Origin: Sulfolobales archaeon
GTDB lineage: Archaea > Thermoproteota > Thermoprotei_A > Sulfolobales > NBVN01
DNA length: 64,000 nucleotides
NCBI GenBank assembly: GCA_026413885.1
Contig: JAOAKA010000002.1
Location: 1-64,000, forward strand
Direction of reading: 5' to 3'
Shown here piece by piece: positions 34,897 through 42,967 of the stretch; within the stretch, counting starts at the first letter, position 1; every line of letters starts with the position of its first letter. Under the pieces are notes generated by a model. That model saw only the letters and a list, made by a program, of their open reading frames with translations. It was not told where the DNA came from and made no database searches. The translations under genes and the position numbers were made by a program.

Positions 34897-35136
34897 ATGG
34901 TACCACTAAGTGAAGTAAATTCGGGAATGCAGGTCAGAGTCGTAAAGATATCTGTCGGCAGTCTACTGAAGTCTAGGCTGGAGCAACTAGGATTATTTCC
35001 TGGTTCTCTAGTTGAAGTGCTAACTAACAATAAAGGACACGTATTAGTTAAAGCTTATGGATCTCTCATATCTTTAAGTAAGGGAATTGCTTCAAATATA
35101 CTAGTTGAAAAACTCAGCAACCTGCAGATCGAATAG
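34897..35136 (+). CDS. feoA: FeoA-domain protein
   Basis: 79 residues. SH3-like FeoA fold: VPLSEVNSGMQVRVVKI, the LEQLGLFPGSLVEVL motif in the middle and LISLSKGIASNILVE at the end. FeoA partners the FeoB ferrous-iron transporter or serves as a domain of metal-dependent regulators. No feoB lies nearby, so whether it acts in iron uptake is open. Leaderless promoter upstream. Confidence 0.85.
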   Translation: MVPLSEVNSGMQVRVVKISVGSLLKSRLEQLGLFPGSLVEVLTNNKGHVLVKAYGSLISLSKGIASNILVEKLSNLQIE

Positions 35137-35216
35137 TCGGGAGAGTACCGTAAGTTAGAAACTATTAAGTTCTTGAAGCTGTTTGATTCTACCTCTCGTC
35201 TAGCTAGTCAGCCTAG

Positions 35217-35281
35217 GAGAGCTTTAGGGAAGGCTAAATTATGCTATAAATTTACTGACTGCAGAGAGCTTTAGGGAAGGC
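35217..35281 (+). repeat. 18-base direct repeat in the serS leader
   Basis: GAGAGCTTTAGGGAAGGC occurs at 35217-35234 and again at 35264-35281, a 47-base period, the second copy ending three bases before the serS start codon. A TATA-like CTATAAATT (about 35244-35252) lies between the copies. The AGGGAAGG in the second copy is probably the ribosome site, so the first copy may be a duplicated leader or decoy. No other copy was noticed in the window. Confidence 0.8.
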
Positions 35282-35284
35282 GTC

Positions 35285-36877
35285 GTGAGATTTAAGGGAG
35301 TAGTAAGGATAGAGTTAAGTAGAAGCTTGAACCAAGACGACTCTAAGGCTTTAGAAGAAGCTATTAGAGAGGTATCTCTATCTCTAGTAAAAGGCTTCAG
35401 AGACCCCGAAGATGGTGGTAGAGTACTGAGTTGGAGAAGTGAGGATAGATTCCTCGTCCTAGAAGTTGAGAGTCGTAGATTGAGGATAGATGAAGCTGCT
35501 ATGAGGGTGAGGAACTCTCTCGAAGCATCTCTAGGAAGTAGCAGAAGAATTGGAGTGCGGGACATCGAGTTAGAGAGTGCTTTAGTAGAGATAGACGGTG
35601 AGATAAGGGTTAGTACTAAGCTTCCTTTTGTGAAAAGCATTGAAGCTGGAGATAAGCAAACAACTATACATCTTAAAACTCTAGGAGAGAAAGACCTTAA
35701 GAAACCAATTCTTCTCAGATTACTTAGACTACTCAGTGAGAAAGAGTTGAAGGCGGGGTGGAGAGGGAAGACTGAGCACTGGCAGCTAGTTAAGGAATCT
35801 AAAATAAAGTTCACTACACCTATCACTATGGAAGACCCAAACAAGATCTTAGAGGAAGCCGGGCTAGTGAAGAGATTCTCTATAGGTCAGTGGCTCTACA
35901 CACCTTTAGCTACGTACTTAATGAACATGGTTAGAGAGATATTCATTAGAGAGGTCGTCATCCCGCTAGGCTTTACTGAAGCTGTATTCCCTAAGATGTA
36001 TCCACTCGAGATAGGACTTAAAACTGGTCACCTAAGAGGCACTATTAACTCCATGGTCTTTGCTTCACTACCTAAGACATACAATATAGAGGAATTCGAG
36101 GAGCTCACAGACTATATGTATGTTACAAATGAAGCACCACCAGAGGAGGTAGGTAATTACCTTAGATACCCAGAGTATTTCTTATGCTACGCTCAGTGCG
36201 AGCCGTTCTACTGGTTCTTCGGCGGTGAGCTAATTGACGATGCGTCTATACCGGTTAAGTGGTTTGACAGAAGTGGGCCGTCCTTTAGATGGGAGTCGGG
36301 AGGTATCTACGGACTTGAGAGAGTTATTGAGTTTCATAGAGTAGAGATCGTGTGGCTCGGAAGACCGGAGCAGGTTATTCAAATTAGAAACGAGCTATTG
36401 AGTGAATACGAAAAGTTCATGGATAGAGTTCTAGACATAGAGTGGAGAGAAGCTTGGGTTACACCATGGTATTACGAGCAGAGTGGTGCCGTTGAGAGAG
36501 TCGAGGAATTCAACATAGATAGACCTGGAACTATAGACTTCGAACTGTGGCTACCTTACAGAGGACCTCGAGAAGATCGTAAAGCGTGGTTAGAAGTCGG
36601 TAATCTATCTATACATGGAACTAAGTTTACAGAGCCCTTTAGAATTAAGCACAATCGAGGTGAAACTCTGTGGACCGGTTGCTCTGGTTTCGGCTCTCAG
36701 AGGTGGTTAACAGCATTCCTAGCTCAGAGAGGATTCAATCCAGATAACTGGCCTCCGAAACTTAGAGACTACCTAAACAGAAATCCACCTCCAGAACCCG
36801 TAGCCACGGTGACTTACCCTAAGACTCGCACTGGTAGAGAAGAATTAGAAAAGCTAGTTAAGTTTCTATGGAGGTAG
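35285..36877 (+). CDS. serS: Seryl-tRNA synthetase, type 2 (methanogen-type, zinc-dependent)
   Basis: 530 residues from GTG. The N-terminal 165-residue domain (MRFKGVVRIELS and RRIGVRDIELE) and core are those of the rare SerRS described in methanogens, not the ordinary coiled-coil SerRS. Zinc ligands fall at Cys305 (YAQCEPF), Glu354 (FHRVEIVWLG) and Cys466 (WTGCSGF), nearly the numbering of the Methanosarcina enzyme. Motif 2 is SGPSFRWESGGIYGLERV; motif 3 lies around GSQRWLTAFLAQRG. It charges tRNA-Ser. Presence in a crenarchaeal-looking genome is unusual. Leader carries an 18-base direct repeat. Confidence 0.85.
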   Translation: MRFKGVVRIELSRSLNQDDSKALEEAIREVSLSLVKGFRDPEDGGRVLSWRSEDRFLVLEVESRRLRIDEAAMRVRNSLEASLGSSRRIGVRDIELESALVEIDGEIRVSTKLPFVKSIEAGDKQTTIHLKTLGEKDLKKPILLRLLRLLSEKELKAGWRGKTEHWQLVKESKIKFTTPITMEDPNKILEEAGLVKRFSIGQWLYTPLATYLMNMVREIFIREVVIPLGFTEAVFPKMYPLEIGLKTGHLRGTINSMVFASLPKTYNIEEFEELTDYMYVTNEAPPEEVGNYLRYPEYFLCYAQCEPFYWFFGGELIDDASIPVKWFDRSGPSFRWESGGIYGLERVIEFHRVEIVWLGRPEQVIQIRNELLSEYEKFMDRVLDIEWREAWVTPWYYEQSGAVERVEEFNIDRPGTIDFELWLPYRGPREDRKAWLEVGNLSIHGTKFTEPFRIKHNRGETLWTGCSGFGSQRWLTAFLAQRGFNPDNWPPKLRDYLNRNPPPEPVATVTYPKTRTGREELEKLVKFLWR

Positions 36878-36885
36878 ATTTAGAG

Positions 36886-37566
36886 CTAGCTAGACTCATC
36901 TTCCTCAAGCTCTCTTCTAATGGATTCCTGAAGCTCTCTAATCTTCTTCGCTTGTTCTAATGCTTTATCTATCCACTCTCTACTGGCTTCTACTCCCCTT
37001 CTTGCGAAATATGTAATGGCGTCACTTCTACTCTTAAATATTCCAGCATCAACTAGCTGATCTATGACCTCTAGGTCTTTTTCTCTAACTCTAACAGATA
37101 CAACTTGAGATACTCTATCAGGTATGTACTTGAAGCTCTTCTGCATAGACTCTATCATTTCGTTAATACTCTCAACAATGTCTTCAACCGATTGACTCAC
37201 ACTCACAGCTATACTTCTAACTATCTTTTCTGGGAGTGAAATACGCGGTAAGAATTTTCGGATTCTAAGTCTAGAAGTTTCTTCATTTATCTTAATGAGC
37301 AACTCTCTCAATTCTTTCTCGAAGTACTCTAGAGAAGCTCTAACTTCAGTCTCAGATATTTTAAGCTCTTTGACTTGAGATTCTAGTTTCACAAGAGAGT
37401 CCCTAGCCTTCTTAAGTATGTTGGTAATTCCTTCAATCCACACTCTATATGCTCTATAATATTCCTCTCTATTACTCAATTCTTCAACTCTCTTGCTGAG
37501 AGCTTCAATATCGCTTCTCAATTTTTCAATCAATTTTTCAAGTTCTTTTCTAAATTCCTCACTCAT
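36886..37566 (-). CDS. Coiled-coil protein with C-terminal ribbon-helix-helix-like domain
   Basis: 226 residues, ATG, not assigned to a named family. Residues 1-100 are a strongly charged heptad coiled coil; a middle helix includes IAVSVSQSVEDIVESINEMI. Near residues 155-190, VSVRVREKDLEVIDQLVDAGIFKSRSDAITYFARRGVEAS looks like a ribbon-helix-helix DNA-binding unit. A chromosome-associated or regulatory role is suggested by this architecture only. Convergent with serS. Confidence 0.75.
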   Translation of the reverse strand: MSEEFRKELEKLIEKLRSDIEALSKRVEELSNREEYYRAYRVWIEGITNILKKARDSLVKLESQVKELKISETEVRASLEYFEKELRELLIKINEETSRLRIRKFLPRISLPEKIVRSIAVSVSQSVEDIVESINEMIESMQKSFKYIPDRVSQVVSVRVREKDLEVIDQLVDAGIFKSRSDAITYFARRGVEASREWIDKALEQAKKIRELQESIRRELEEDESS

Positions 37567-37657
37567 AGTATCATATTTACTATTAGTTACTGAAATTTAA
37601 ACTTATGTGTAGTAGTGTAGTTTGTGAATTCGAATTAATTGTAGTAGCTAAACTCTA

Positions 37658-38320
37658 CTACTGCGTACCTCTAGCTATTTCCGGATGAGAGCAACGCACT
37701 CCATACATATAGTTTTCAATATATTTCTTTACTAGTCTAATACTTGAGACTACCATACTGGTAGGCACACCCGGAGCTCCATAGCCTATGAGAATAGAGT
37801 TCTTGGTGTTTAATTTAACTGAAGCAGCTTCAGTTACTCTGTAGGGGTATACATAGACTACTCTACCTACTTGGTCTTCGAGAACGATGCTACCGCTAGT
37901 AACTCTCAGCTCTCTACCCCTGAAGTCTTTTGTATGTATATCTCTAGTTAGGTAGGTGAGTCTGAGAGGTAGAGCTACTGTATCAGCATCTACCGCACTT
38001 ATGGGTATCCTGGTAAGTAAGGTAGCTAAGTTAACTAAATCTACAACAGTATTGTAGTAAGGAATTCTTCCAGTAGATAGAGCTTTCTTAAGTAGTTCTT
38101 CAGGGTAGACCTTAATTGAAGACCTACCTCCAATACTCTCGACAAAGGCTCTATACTTAGATATCACAGGATCACTACCGAGAGAAAACGTAGATTTCTT
38201 CACACTTTCTACAGCATTTCTAATTTCAAATAATATGTCTGCTCTTAATGCTTTAACCTCCATGTTATAACACGCAGAGTATACTACTGATATACTAGGT
38301 AAATCACAGACAACAGTCAA
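37658..38320 (-). CDS. B3/B4 (tRNA-binding/editing-like) domain protein
   Basis: 220 residues, GTG/ATG-like start overlapping the upstream gene by four bases. The body (KYRAFVESIGGRSSIKVYPEELLKKAL, VVDLVNLATLLTRIPISAVDAD) is the stand-alone B3/B4 domain related to the PheRS beta-subunit editing domain, found in bacteria and archaea with unknown substrate; a deacylase/editing role is possible. It forms a two-gene unit with the small cysteine winged-helix protein. Confidence 0.82.
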   Translation of the reverse strand: MTVVCDLPSISVVYSACYNMEVKALRADILFEIRNAVESVKKSTFSLGSDPVISKYRAFVESIGGRSSIKVYPEELLKKALSTGRIPYYNTVVDLVNLATLLTRIPISAVDADTVALPLRLTYLTRDIHTKDFRGRELRVTSGSIVLEDQVGRVVYVYPYRVTEAASVKLNTKNSILIGYGAPGVPTSMVVSSIRLVKKYIENYMYGVRCSHPEIARGTQ

Positions 38321-38664
38321 GTGGTGTATCCCGCATGTGTTGTTAGGTTAGTGTAGATGTAGTCTAAATTCACACTACTTTCACAGAGTCTCTTGAGGTA
38401 GCTACTTACTACGTAGACTTTAGTGCTGCTTCTATCTACACGAATACACAAACTTCTCAGAGGGCAGGAACCACATATATCCGTATCTAGCTCTATAGGA
38501 ACTATGTAGCTTGAACTTAGTAGTGCGCCGATTATTCTCTCCAATATAGAGTAGTTCAAACCTGTTTTAAGCTTCAATACTTCTATATCTACCTCACCGA
38601 ACTCGCAGAGTACACGAACTACTTTAGATACTGAGGAGTCTACTTCCAACCAGCTCCCACCCAT
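38317..38664 (-). CDS. Small winged-helix-like protein with CxxCPLxxxC cluster
   Basis: 115 residues. The first 60 residues fit a winged helix (VLCEFGEVDIEVLKLKTGLN, then LERIIGALLSSSYIV); then CGSCPLRSLC gives a C-x2-C-x5-C pattern like those of FeoC and related Fe-S winged helices. A redox- or iron-sensing regulator of the overlapping B3/B4 gene is an inference. Not assigned to a named family. Its upstream region contains a perfect tandem duplication. Confidence 0.7.
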   Translation of the reverse strand: MGGSWLEVDSSVSKVVRVLCEFGEVDIEVLKLKTGLNYSILERIIGALLSSSYIVPIELDTDICGSCPLRSLCIRVDRSSTKVYVVSSYLKRLCESSVNLDYIYTNLTTHAGYTT

Positions 38665-38678
38665 AAAAATATGGAATT

Positions 38679-38726
38679 AAAGGTATATCTAACACAATAA
38701 AGAAAGGTATATCTAACACAATAAAG
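38679..38726. repeat. Perfect tandem duplication of 24 bases
   Basis: Two identical 24-base copies (38679-38702 and 38703-38726), each beginning AAAGGTATATCTAACAC, lie in the divergent spacer between the winged-helix gene and the ABC ATPase gene. Each copy contributes one TATA-like GGTATATC, so the duplication may double a promoter or operator element. Absence of any mismatch suggests recent origin or ongoing slippage. Confidence 0.9.
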
Positions 38727-38767
38727 ATGAGTAGATTTCTAGATATAAGCTGTAGGTAGAGTATGAG

Positions 38768-39493
38768 ATGGTGGAAGAGGACTATACCATAGTAATTGAA
38801 GATGTGTATAAGGCCTACGTAACTAGTAGTGTAGTTACTTGGGCTCTTCTGGGAGTGAATTTAAGAGTGAGGAGAGGAGACTTCATATCGGTAATGGGAC
38901 CCTCAGGATCTGGTAAAACTACTCTCTTGAATCTCGTAGGCCTCATCGATAGACCCACCAAAGGGAAGATATATATAGACGGAGTTGATACATCAGTGCT
39001 TGGAGATAGAGAACTCGCAGAATTTAGAAATAGAAAAATTGGTTTCGTATTTCAAACATTTAATTTAATAAGTAGACTCAACATTTTAGAGAATATTGAA
39101 CTTCCCCTAATAGCTAGAGGGATCCCCAGAGAGGAGAGGTGGAGGAGAGCACTTGAAGCACTGCTGAAAGTCGGTGGAGATGAGTCATGGATCTATAAGA
39201 GACCTAACCAGCTCTCAGGAGGTCAGCAGCAGCGGGTAGCTATCGCGAGAGCAATTGTTGGTTCCCCATCGATACTGCTAGCTGACGAACCAACCGGAAA
39301 TCTCGACACTGCTTCAGCTAGAGTGGTTGTTAAAACGTTTGTGGAATTGAATAAGCTCGGCCAGACTATAGTATTAATTACTCACAATCCTGAAGTAGCT
39401 CACTGCAGTCAGGAAATACATGTTTTAAGAGATGGGCAAATAGTCAACACTCTGAAATCCGACTCTAGCAGGTGCTTGATATACAGTAAATAA
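38768..39493 (+). CDS. ABC transporter ATP-binding protein, LolD/MacB type
   Basis: 241 residues, ATG. Walker A GPSGSGKTTLL (about 41), Q-loop FVFQTFNLISRLNILENIELPL (typical of LolD/MacB/FtsE ATPases), signature LSGGQQQRVAIARAIV, Walker B ILLADEPTGNLD, H-loop VLITHNPEVA. Such ATPases pair with FtsX-like permeases and act in export or mechanotransmission, but no permease is encoded beside it. Its partner must be elsewhere. Confidence 0.9.
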   Translation: MVEEDYTIVIEDVYKAYVTSSVVTWALLGVNLRVRRGDFISVMGPSGSGKTTLLNLVGLIDRPTKGKIYIDGVDTSVLGDRELAEFRNRKIGFVFQTFNLISRLNILENIELPLIARGIPREERWRRALEALLKVGGDESWIYKRPNQLSGGQQQRVAIARAIVGSPSILLADEPTGNLDTASARVVVKTFVELNKLGQTIVLITHNPEVAHCSQEIHVLRDGQIVNTLKSDSSRCLIYSK

Positions 39494-39523
39494 TAACCGG
39501 TAGCTATTTTAGAGGGTGTAGAC

Positions 39524-40522
39524 ATGCGTATAGCTAGAATGCACTTGAATGAGTCACCTTTTGAACCAAGTAAGCACATTAGCTCACTACTCTCTAAATA
39601 TGTAAATACACTTAATCTCTACCATGTAGAAGAACTTGAAGAGGAATTCCTAAAGAAGCTCTCTAGCTATACAAAGCTACCTAGAGAGTACATACACATA
39701 TTTCCAGGATCGTCGGAAGCCTTAATTACTCTCATTAGGTTTTGTAGGTCTAGAGGTCTCAGACTGACGTCTATCTGGCCTAGTTTCCACGGATTTGTTG
39801 AATTCGCTAACATGGAGGAAGCTAACCTAGACTTCATATACCTGACTCCAGAGTCTTTCGAGTTAGATCTCGCTAAACTTGCTGTCGCTGGTAGCTACAG
39901 TAGAGCAATTTACTTAGCTAACCCCAATAATCCCACTTCAAATATGCTCTTTCAGGATGTAGACACACTAGAGCTTCTCTTAAATCGATTCGGATTGGTA
40001 ATAGTTGATGAAGCTTACTTCGAGTTCTCTAGATACACAGTAGCGGATAGAGTCTCAGATTACGATAATCTGATAGTTGTTAGAACGTTCTCGAAGGCAT
40101 TTTCAATTGCTGGTGCTAGAGTAGGCTATACAATAGCAAATCAAGAACTCTCAGAAGAGCTCAGTAGGTATACCGCACTATTCTCGACTTCGACAGCTTC
40201 TATAGCTTCAGCTCTCGGAGCTTTAGAAGACGTCGAATACGCGATGGAAGTAGTTAGAAAAGTAATTGAACTACGCGATGAATTGAAGAGAGACGTAGAG
40301 AAATTGGGTCTATACTCTCTAGACTCCAGAACAAACTTCTTATTCATTAAGACACCTATCTTAGGTAGAGATCTAGCTAGAAATCTAGGTGAAAAAGGTA
40401 TTAGAGTTAGAGCGTACAGTGACGACTTAATTAAGAACTATTTGAGGGTTAGTGTGTCATCAAGAGAAAATAACTTAAGATTTATCGAAGCACTAAAAAT
40501 ACTTCTCAGAGAGCACTATTAG
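39524..40522 (+). CDS. Pyridoxal-phosphate aminotransferase, histidinol-phosphate aminotransferase-like
   Basis: 332 residues. Fold type I aminotransferase: N-terminal HLNESPFEPS, FPGSSEALI, ANPNNPTS, VDEAYFEFSRY, and the PLP lysine in RTFSKAFSIAGARVGY (about residue 195), ending with FLFIKTP. These match HisC and the related threonine-phosphate decarboxylase CobD; no his or cobalamin gene is adjacent, so specificity is unresolved. 30 bases downstream of the orphan ATPase, probably independent in function. Confidence 0.85.
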   Translation: MRIARMHLNESPFEPSKHISSLLSKYVNTLNLYHVEELEEEFLKKLSSYTKLPREYIHIFPGSSEALITLIRFCRSRGLRLTSIWPSFHGFVEFANMEEANLDFIYLTPESFELDLAKLAVAGSYSRAIYLANPNNPTSNMLFQDVDTLELLLNRFGLVIVDEAYFEFSRYTVADRVSDYDNLIVVRTFSKAFSIAGARVGYTIANQELSEELSRYTALFSTSTASIASALGALEDVEYAMEVVRKVIELRDELKRDVEKLGLYSLDSRTNFLFIKTPILGRDLARNLGEKGIRVRAYSDDLIKNYLRVSVSSRENNLRFIEALKILLREHY

Positions 40523-40544
40523 TTAGGCTGGTTAAGTAACTCGA

Positions 40545-40694
40545 TCAACATTTAATCTTCGGGTCATCAATACATATCCGCAGTCTCTCAATAAACTTAC
40601 ACAGCTTATCTTGAGGAACTATCGCGTAGGAGTTTCTTTCTGTAACTACTAGAGCCACTTTCTCTCCAATTTTTACAGTAGCTCTCTCACACAT
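40545..40694 (-). CDS. Small 49-residue four-cysteine protein, unknown
   Basis: Too short for usual gene calls. ATG at 40694 lies three bases after the stop of the winged-helix gene, and the frame runs 49 codons to TGA at 40545. Sequence begins MCERATVKIGEKVALVV, then TERNSYAIVPQDKL and ends DDPKIKC; cysteines at positions 2, 32, 41 and 49. Codon use (AGA, GTA, GAG) equals that of neighbours. The predicted beta-rich N-terminal half looks like a small barrel. Translational coupling makes it credible; function unknown, perhaps metal binding. Confidence 0.6.
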   Translation of the reverse strand: MCERATVKIGEKVALVVTERNSYAIVPQDKLCKFIERLRICIDDPKIKC

Positions 40695-40697
40695 AGT

Positions 40698-41117
40698 CTA
40701 TCTTGGTTTTGCTTTTCTTTCTCTAAGCTTCATATCGATCAGATATTGAATAGCTGCTGATATACTTCCGGTAGCCTCGATTAGGTGCCCCCACCGCTTT
40801 CTAAACTTAGATGGAACTAGAGGTCTAACTCTCTTCTTCGTTTTAACCGGTATGTAGGTTTCCTCCATGCCTTTAAAACCGAAAGCACCGTCTACCATCT
40901 CCACTATTTCATCTCTCTCAATTAACCTGATGAGAACTTTTCTCAATCTATCTTCACCTACAACTCCACTAAGTTCTTTTCTCAATTCTTTCCACGAGAT
41001 CGGTTTTCCTCTTCTAGCTACTATATCTACTACTATTTTCTCTAGTTCTTCGTCACTAGGAGCACGGACAACAATGATGTCGCTGTCTTCATAAACAATT
41101 GAGGAATTTTCACTCAC
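40698..41117 (-). CDS. Winged-helix-like archaeal protein
   Basis: 139 residues, ATG. Residues 25-80 (IVVDIVARRGKPISWKELRKELSGVVGEDRLRKVLIRLIERDEIVE) form a probable winged helix, followed by a basic stretch KTKKRVRPLVPSKFRKRWG and a final helix with LRERKAKPR. Probably nucleic-acid binding; no named family recognised. It is coupled to the downstream four-cysteine protein. Confidence 0.75.
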   Translation of the reverse strand: MSENSSIVYEDSDIIVVRAPSDEELEKIVVDIVARRGKPISWKELRKELSGVVGEDRLRKVLIRLIERDEIVEMVDGAFGFKGMEETYIPVKTKKRVRPLVPSKFRKRWGHLIEATGSISAAIQYLIDMKLRERKAKPR

Positions 41118-41161
41118 TTACACTACCCCAATATATTATTAATTAGAAGTTTTTAAGTTCA

Positions 41162-41344
41162 TTATAGCTTATAAGCTCTAGCATTAACTATCTTAAGTAA
41201 CTCTCGAGACCGTTTATGATAGCTAGCAGATGAAATATAAAGATTTCGTTGAGTATCGATTGCTATATCTTCACTAGCAACCTCCTCCACGCGAACACCG
41301 AGAGGTCGAGTGGCACCTCTTACAATACTGCTAGACGCAGTCAC
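41162..41344 (-). CDS. Possible small protein divergent from tRNA-Tyr (60 residues)
   Basis: From GTG 41344 the frame reads MTASSSIVRGATRPLGVRV, continues EEVASEDIAIDTQRNLYISS and ends in a basic ARAYKL. Codon choice resembles real genes, and the longer frame through the tRNA is certainly not coding. The TATA-like element shared with the tRNA promoter is only about 15 bases from GTG, so a start at an inner GTG is possible. The rest of 41118-41385 shows no other gene. Confidence 0.3.
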   Translation of the reverse strand: MTASSSIVRGATRPLGVRVEEVASEDIAIDTQRNLYISSASYHKRSRELLKIVNARAYKL

Positions 41345-41354
41345 TATTTTTAAA

Positions 41355-41362
41355 TTTATAAG
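41355..41362 (+). promoter_or_regulatory. TATA box of tRNA-Tyr
   Basis: TTTATAAG is centred 28 bases upstream of the first tRNA base, the standard archaeal distance. Embedded in an A+T-rich stretch that could also serve the opposite strand. Confidence 0.55.
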
Positions 41363-41385
41363 TTTACTGAAGCTTATGTCTTGGA

Positions 41386-41470
41386 CCCGCCGTAGCTCAG
41401 CGGCAGAGCGCCCGGCTGTAGTGTGGAGGCTGAAACCGGGTGGTCGGGGGTTCGACTCCCCCCGGCGGGA
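41386..41470 (+). tRNA. tRNA-Tyr (GTA) with a 13-base intron
   Basis: Acceptor CCCGCCG (41386-41392) pairs with CGGCGGG (41463-41469), giving the archaeal tRNA-Tyr C1-G72 identity pair; discriminator A at 41470; no CCA encoded. D-arm GCTC/GAGC, anticodon stem CCCGG (41411-41415)/CCGGG (41436-41440), T-arm GGGGG-TTCGACT-CCCCC. The anticodon GTA is 41418-41420. The bases 41422-41434 interrupt the loop at the canonical position after base 37 and would be removed by the splicing endonuclease at a bulge-helix-bulge. A T5 run at 41485 may terminate transcription. Confidence 0.93.
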
Positions 41471-41484
41471 CTCGAGATCTAAGC

Positions 41485-41489
41485 TTTTT
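41485..41489 (+). terminator. Oligo-T after tRNA-Tyr
   Basis: TTTTT begins 15 bases after the mature 3' end of the tRNA, before the cysS leader. Confidence 0.4.
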
Positions 41490-41527
41490 ACTTCCAGCAG
41501 TGAAGTGCTTGTTGGTGACTGAAATTT

Positions 41528-42967
41528 GTGTTGAAGGTATACAATACACTTACGAAGAAAGTGGAGGTCTTTGAGTCTAGTGAAGCCGGTGTTGTTAGAG
41601 CTTACTTCTGTGGACCGACACCCTACGACCACCTCCACCTCGGTCACGCGAGGGCTTTCGTGTCGTTTGATTTTCTGCGGAGGTACTTAATTCTTAAGGG
41701 ATACAACGTATTCTATGTACAGAATATTACAGATATAGACGATAAGATAATTAGAAAAGCTAGAGAACTCGGAATTGAGTGGAGAGATGTAGCTGAAAAA
41801 TACATAAGTGAGTACCTAACTCTACTGAGAGAACTGAGAATTGAAGTCGACGTCCACCCCAGAGTCACCGAGCACATCGAAGATATAGTGAGATTTATAG
41901 AGGTTCTTATAGACAGAGGACACGCTTACATAGCTCCCAGTGGGTCTGTGTACTTCGATATATCTACATATAGAGACTATGGAAGACTCAGTGGTAGAGT
42001 AAGCACAGAGGAGTGGAGGCAGGAAGAAGAATTTCTATCCGAGAAAAAGAATCCATTTGATTTCGCTCTCTGGAAAGCTGCGAAGCCTGGAGAACCATAC
42101 TGGCGCTCTCCGTGGGGGCCGGGTAGACCGGGTTGGCACATCGAGTGCAGTGTAATGAGCTCTAAGTACCTAGGTAAAGCTATAGATATTCACGGTGGAG
42201 GTCAGGACCTGATATTTCCCCACCACGAAAACGAGAGAGCTCAAAGTGAGTCCTACTTCAACAGCTCTCCGTGGGTTAGATTCTGGATCCACATAGGTCC
42301 TCTAACTGTGGTCGGCGAGAAGATGAGTAAGAGTCTCGGAAACATTATCAGACTAGCTGACGCTATTAAGGCCTGGGGTTCTGAGGTCATAAGGCTGTGG
42401 ATCTTCTCATCACACTACCGGAGACCTCTAGACTACAAGGATGAGTCTCTAGAACAAGCTAGTGCCGTCTTTAAGAAGATCTTGAACACCCGCAGTATGT
42501 TGGTGAAGATGCTAAGAGAGCGTCCGGTAGAGTACGTACTAGACGAGAAGAAGGTTAAAACTTGGGTAGCTATATCACAGGTGTGGCAGGAGTTTATAGA
42601 ATCTATGGATAGCGACTTAAACTCACCTAGAGCGCTAGCATCACTACATAAACTTCTCACAATAGCTAATGCGGAAGTAGCTACTTCTGAAAGCAGCTCT
42701 CTAGCTTTTAAAGCACTTACGACACTAGAGTTAATAGACCGAGTAATCGGTGTTCTACCTCCGAGAGAAGAAGTGTTTTACACATCAGACGAACTCGAGG
42801 ACTTAGTTAAACTCATAGTGGAAGTCAGGTCGAAGTTGAGAGCTAAGAAGATGTATGAGGAATCCGACTGGATTAGAGCTGAGCTAGGTAGACTAGGGAT
42901 TAAGCTGGCAGATACTAAAGATGGAACTACGTGGACTATCGAGAAGCGCTTGAGGTCTGCTGAATAA
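41528..42967 (+). CDS. cysS: Cysteinyl-tRNA synthetase
   Basis: 479 residues; GTG 41528 (TTG 41531 is possible) with GGTGA upstream. Class I synthetase with HIGH motif [10 protein letters not shown] (about 35-44), zinc-site Cys28 in YFCGPTPYD and the conserved WHIECS and [14 protein letters not shown] region, and KMSKSLGN near residue 265. C-terminal helical domain with [24 protein letters not shown]. Charges tRNA-Cys directly, so this organism does not depend on the SepRS/SepCysS route. Stop overlaps the thiL start by one base. Confidence 0.95.
   Translation: MLKVYNTLTKKVEVFESSEAGVVRAYFCGPTPYDHLHLGHARAFVSFDFLRRYLILKGYNVFYVQNITDIDDKIIRKARELGIEWRDVAEKYISEYLTLLRELRIEVDVHPRVTEHIEDIVRFIEVLIDRGHAYIAPSGSVYFDISTYRDYGRLSGRVSTEEWRQEEEFLSEKKNPFDFALWKAAKPGEPYWRSPWGPGRPGWHIECSVMSSKYLGKAIDIHGGGQDLIFPHHENERAQSESYFNSSPWVRFWIHIGPLTVVGEKMSKSLGNIIRLADAIKAWGSEVIRLWIFSSHYRRPLDYKDESLEQASAVFKKILNTRSMLVKMLRERPVEYVLDEKKVKTWVAISQVWQEFIESMDSDLNSPRALASLHKLLTIANAEVATSESSSLAFKALTTLELIDRVIGVLPPREEVFYTSDELEDLVKLIVEVRSKLRAKKMYEESDWIRAELGRLGIKLADTKDGTTWTIEKRLRSAE

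Noticed and set aside
35239-35844. 201-codon minus-strand frame opposite serS
   Set aside because: Antisense to the well-supported synthetase N-domain; Leu/Ser-rich translation typical of the reverse of AGA/GAG-rich genes.
38679-38726. Short CRISPR-like array
   Set aside because: Only two directly abutting copies with no spacer; no cas gene in the window.
41162-41647. 161-codon minus-strand frame through the tRNA-Tyr and cysS start
   Set aside because: It runs through a clear tRNA and antisense to cysS; only the distal 60 codons beyond the tRNA look protein-like.
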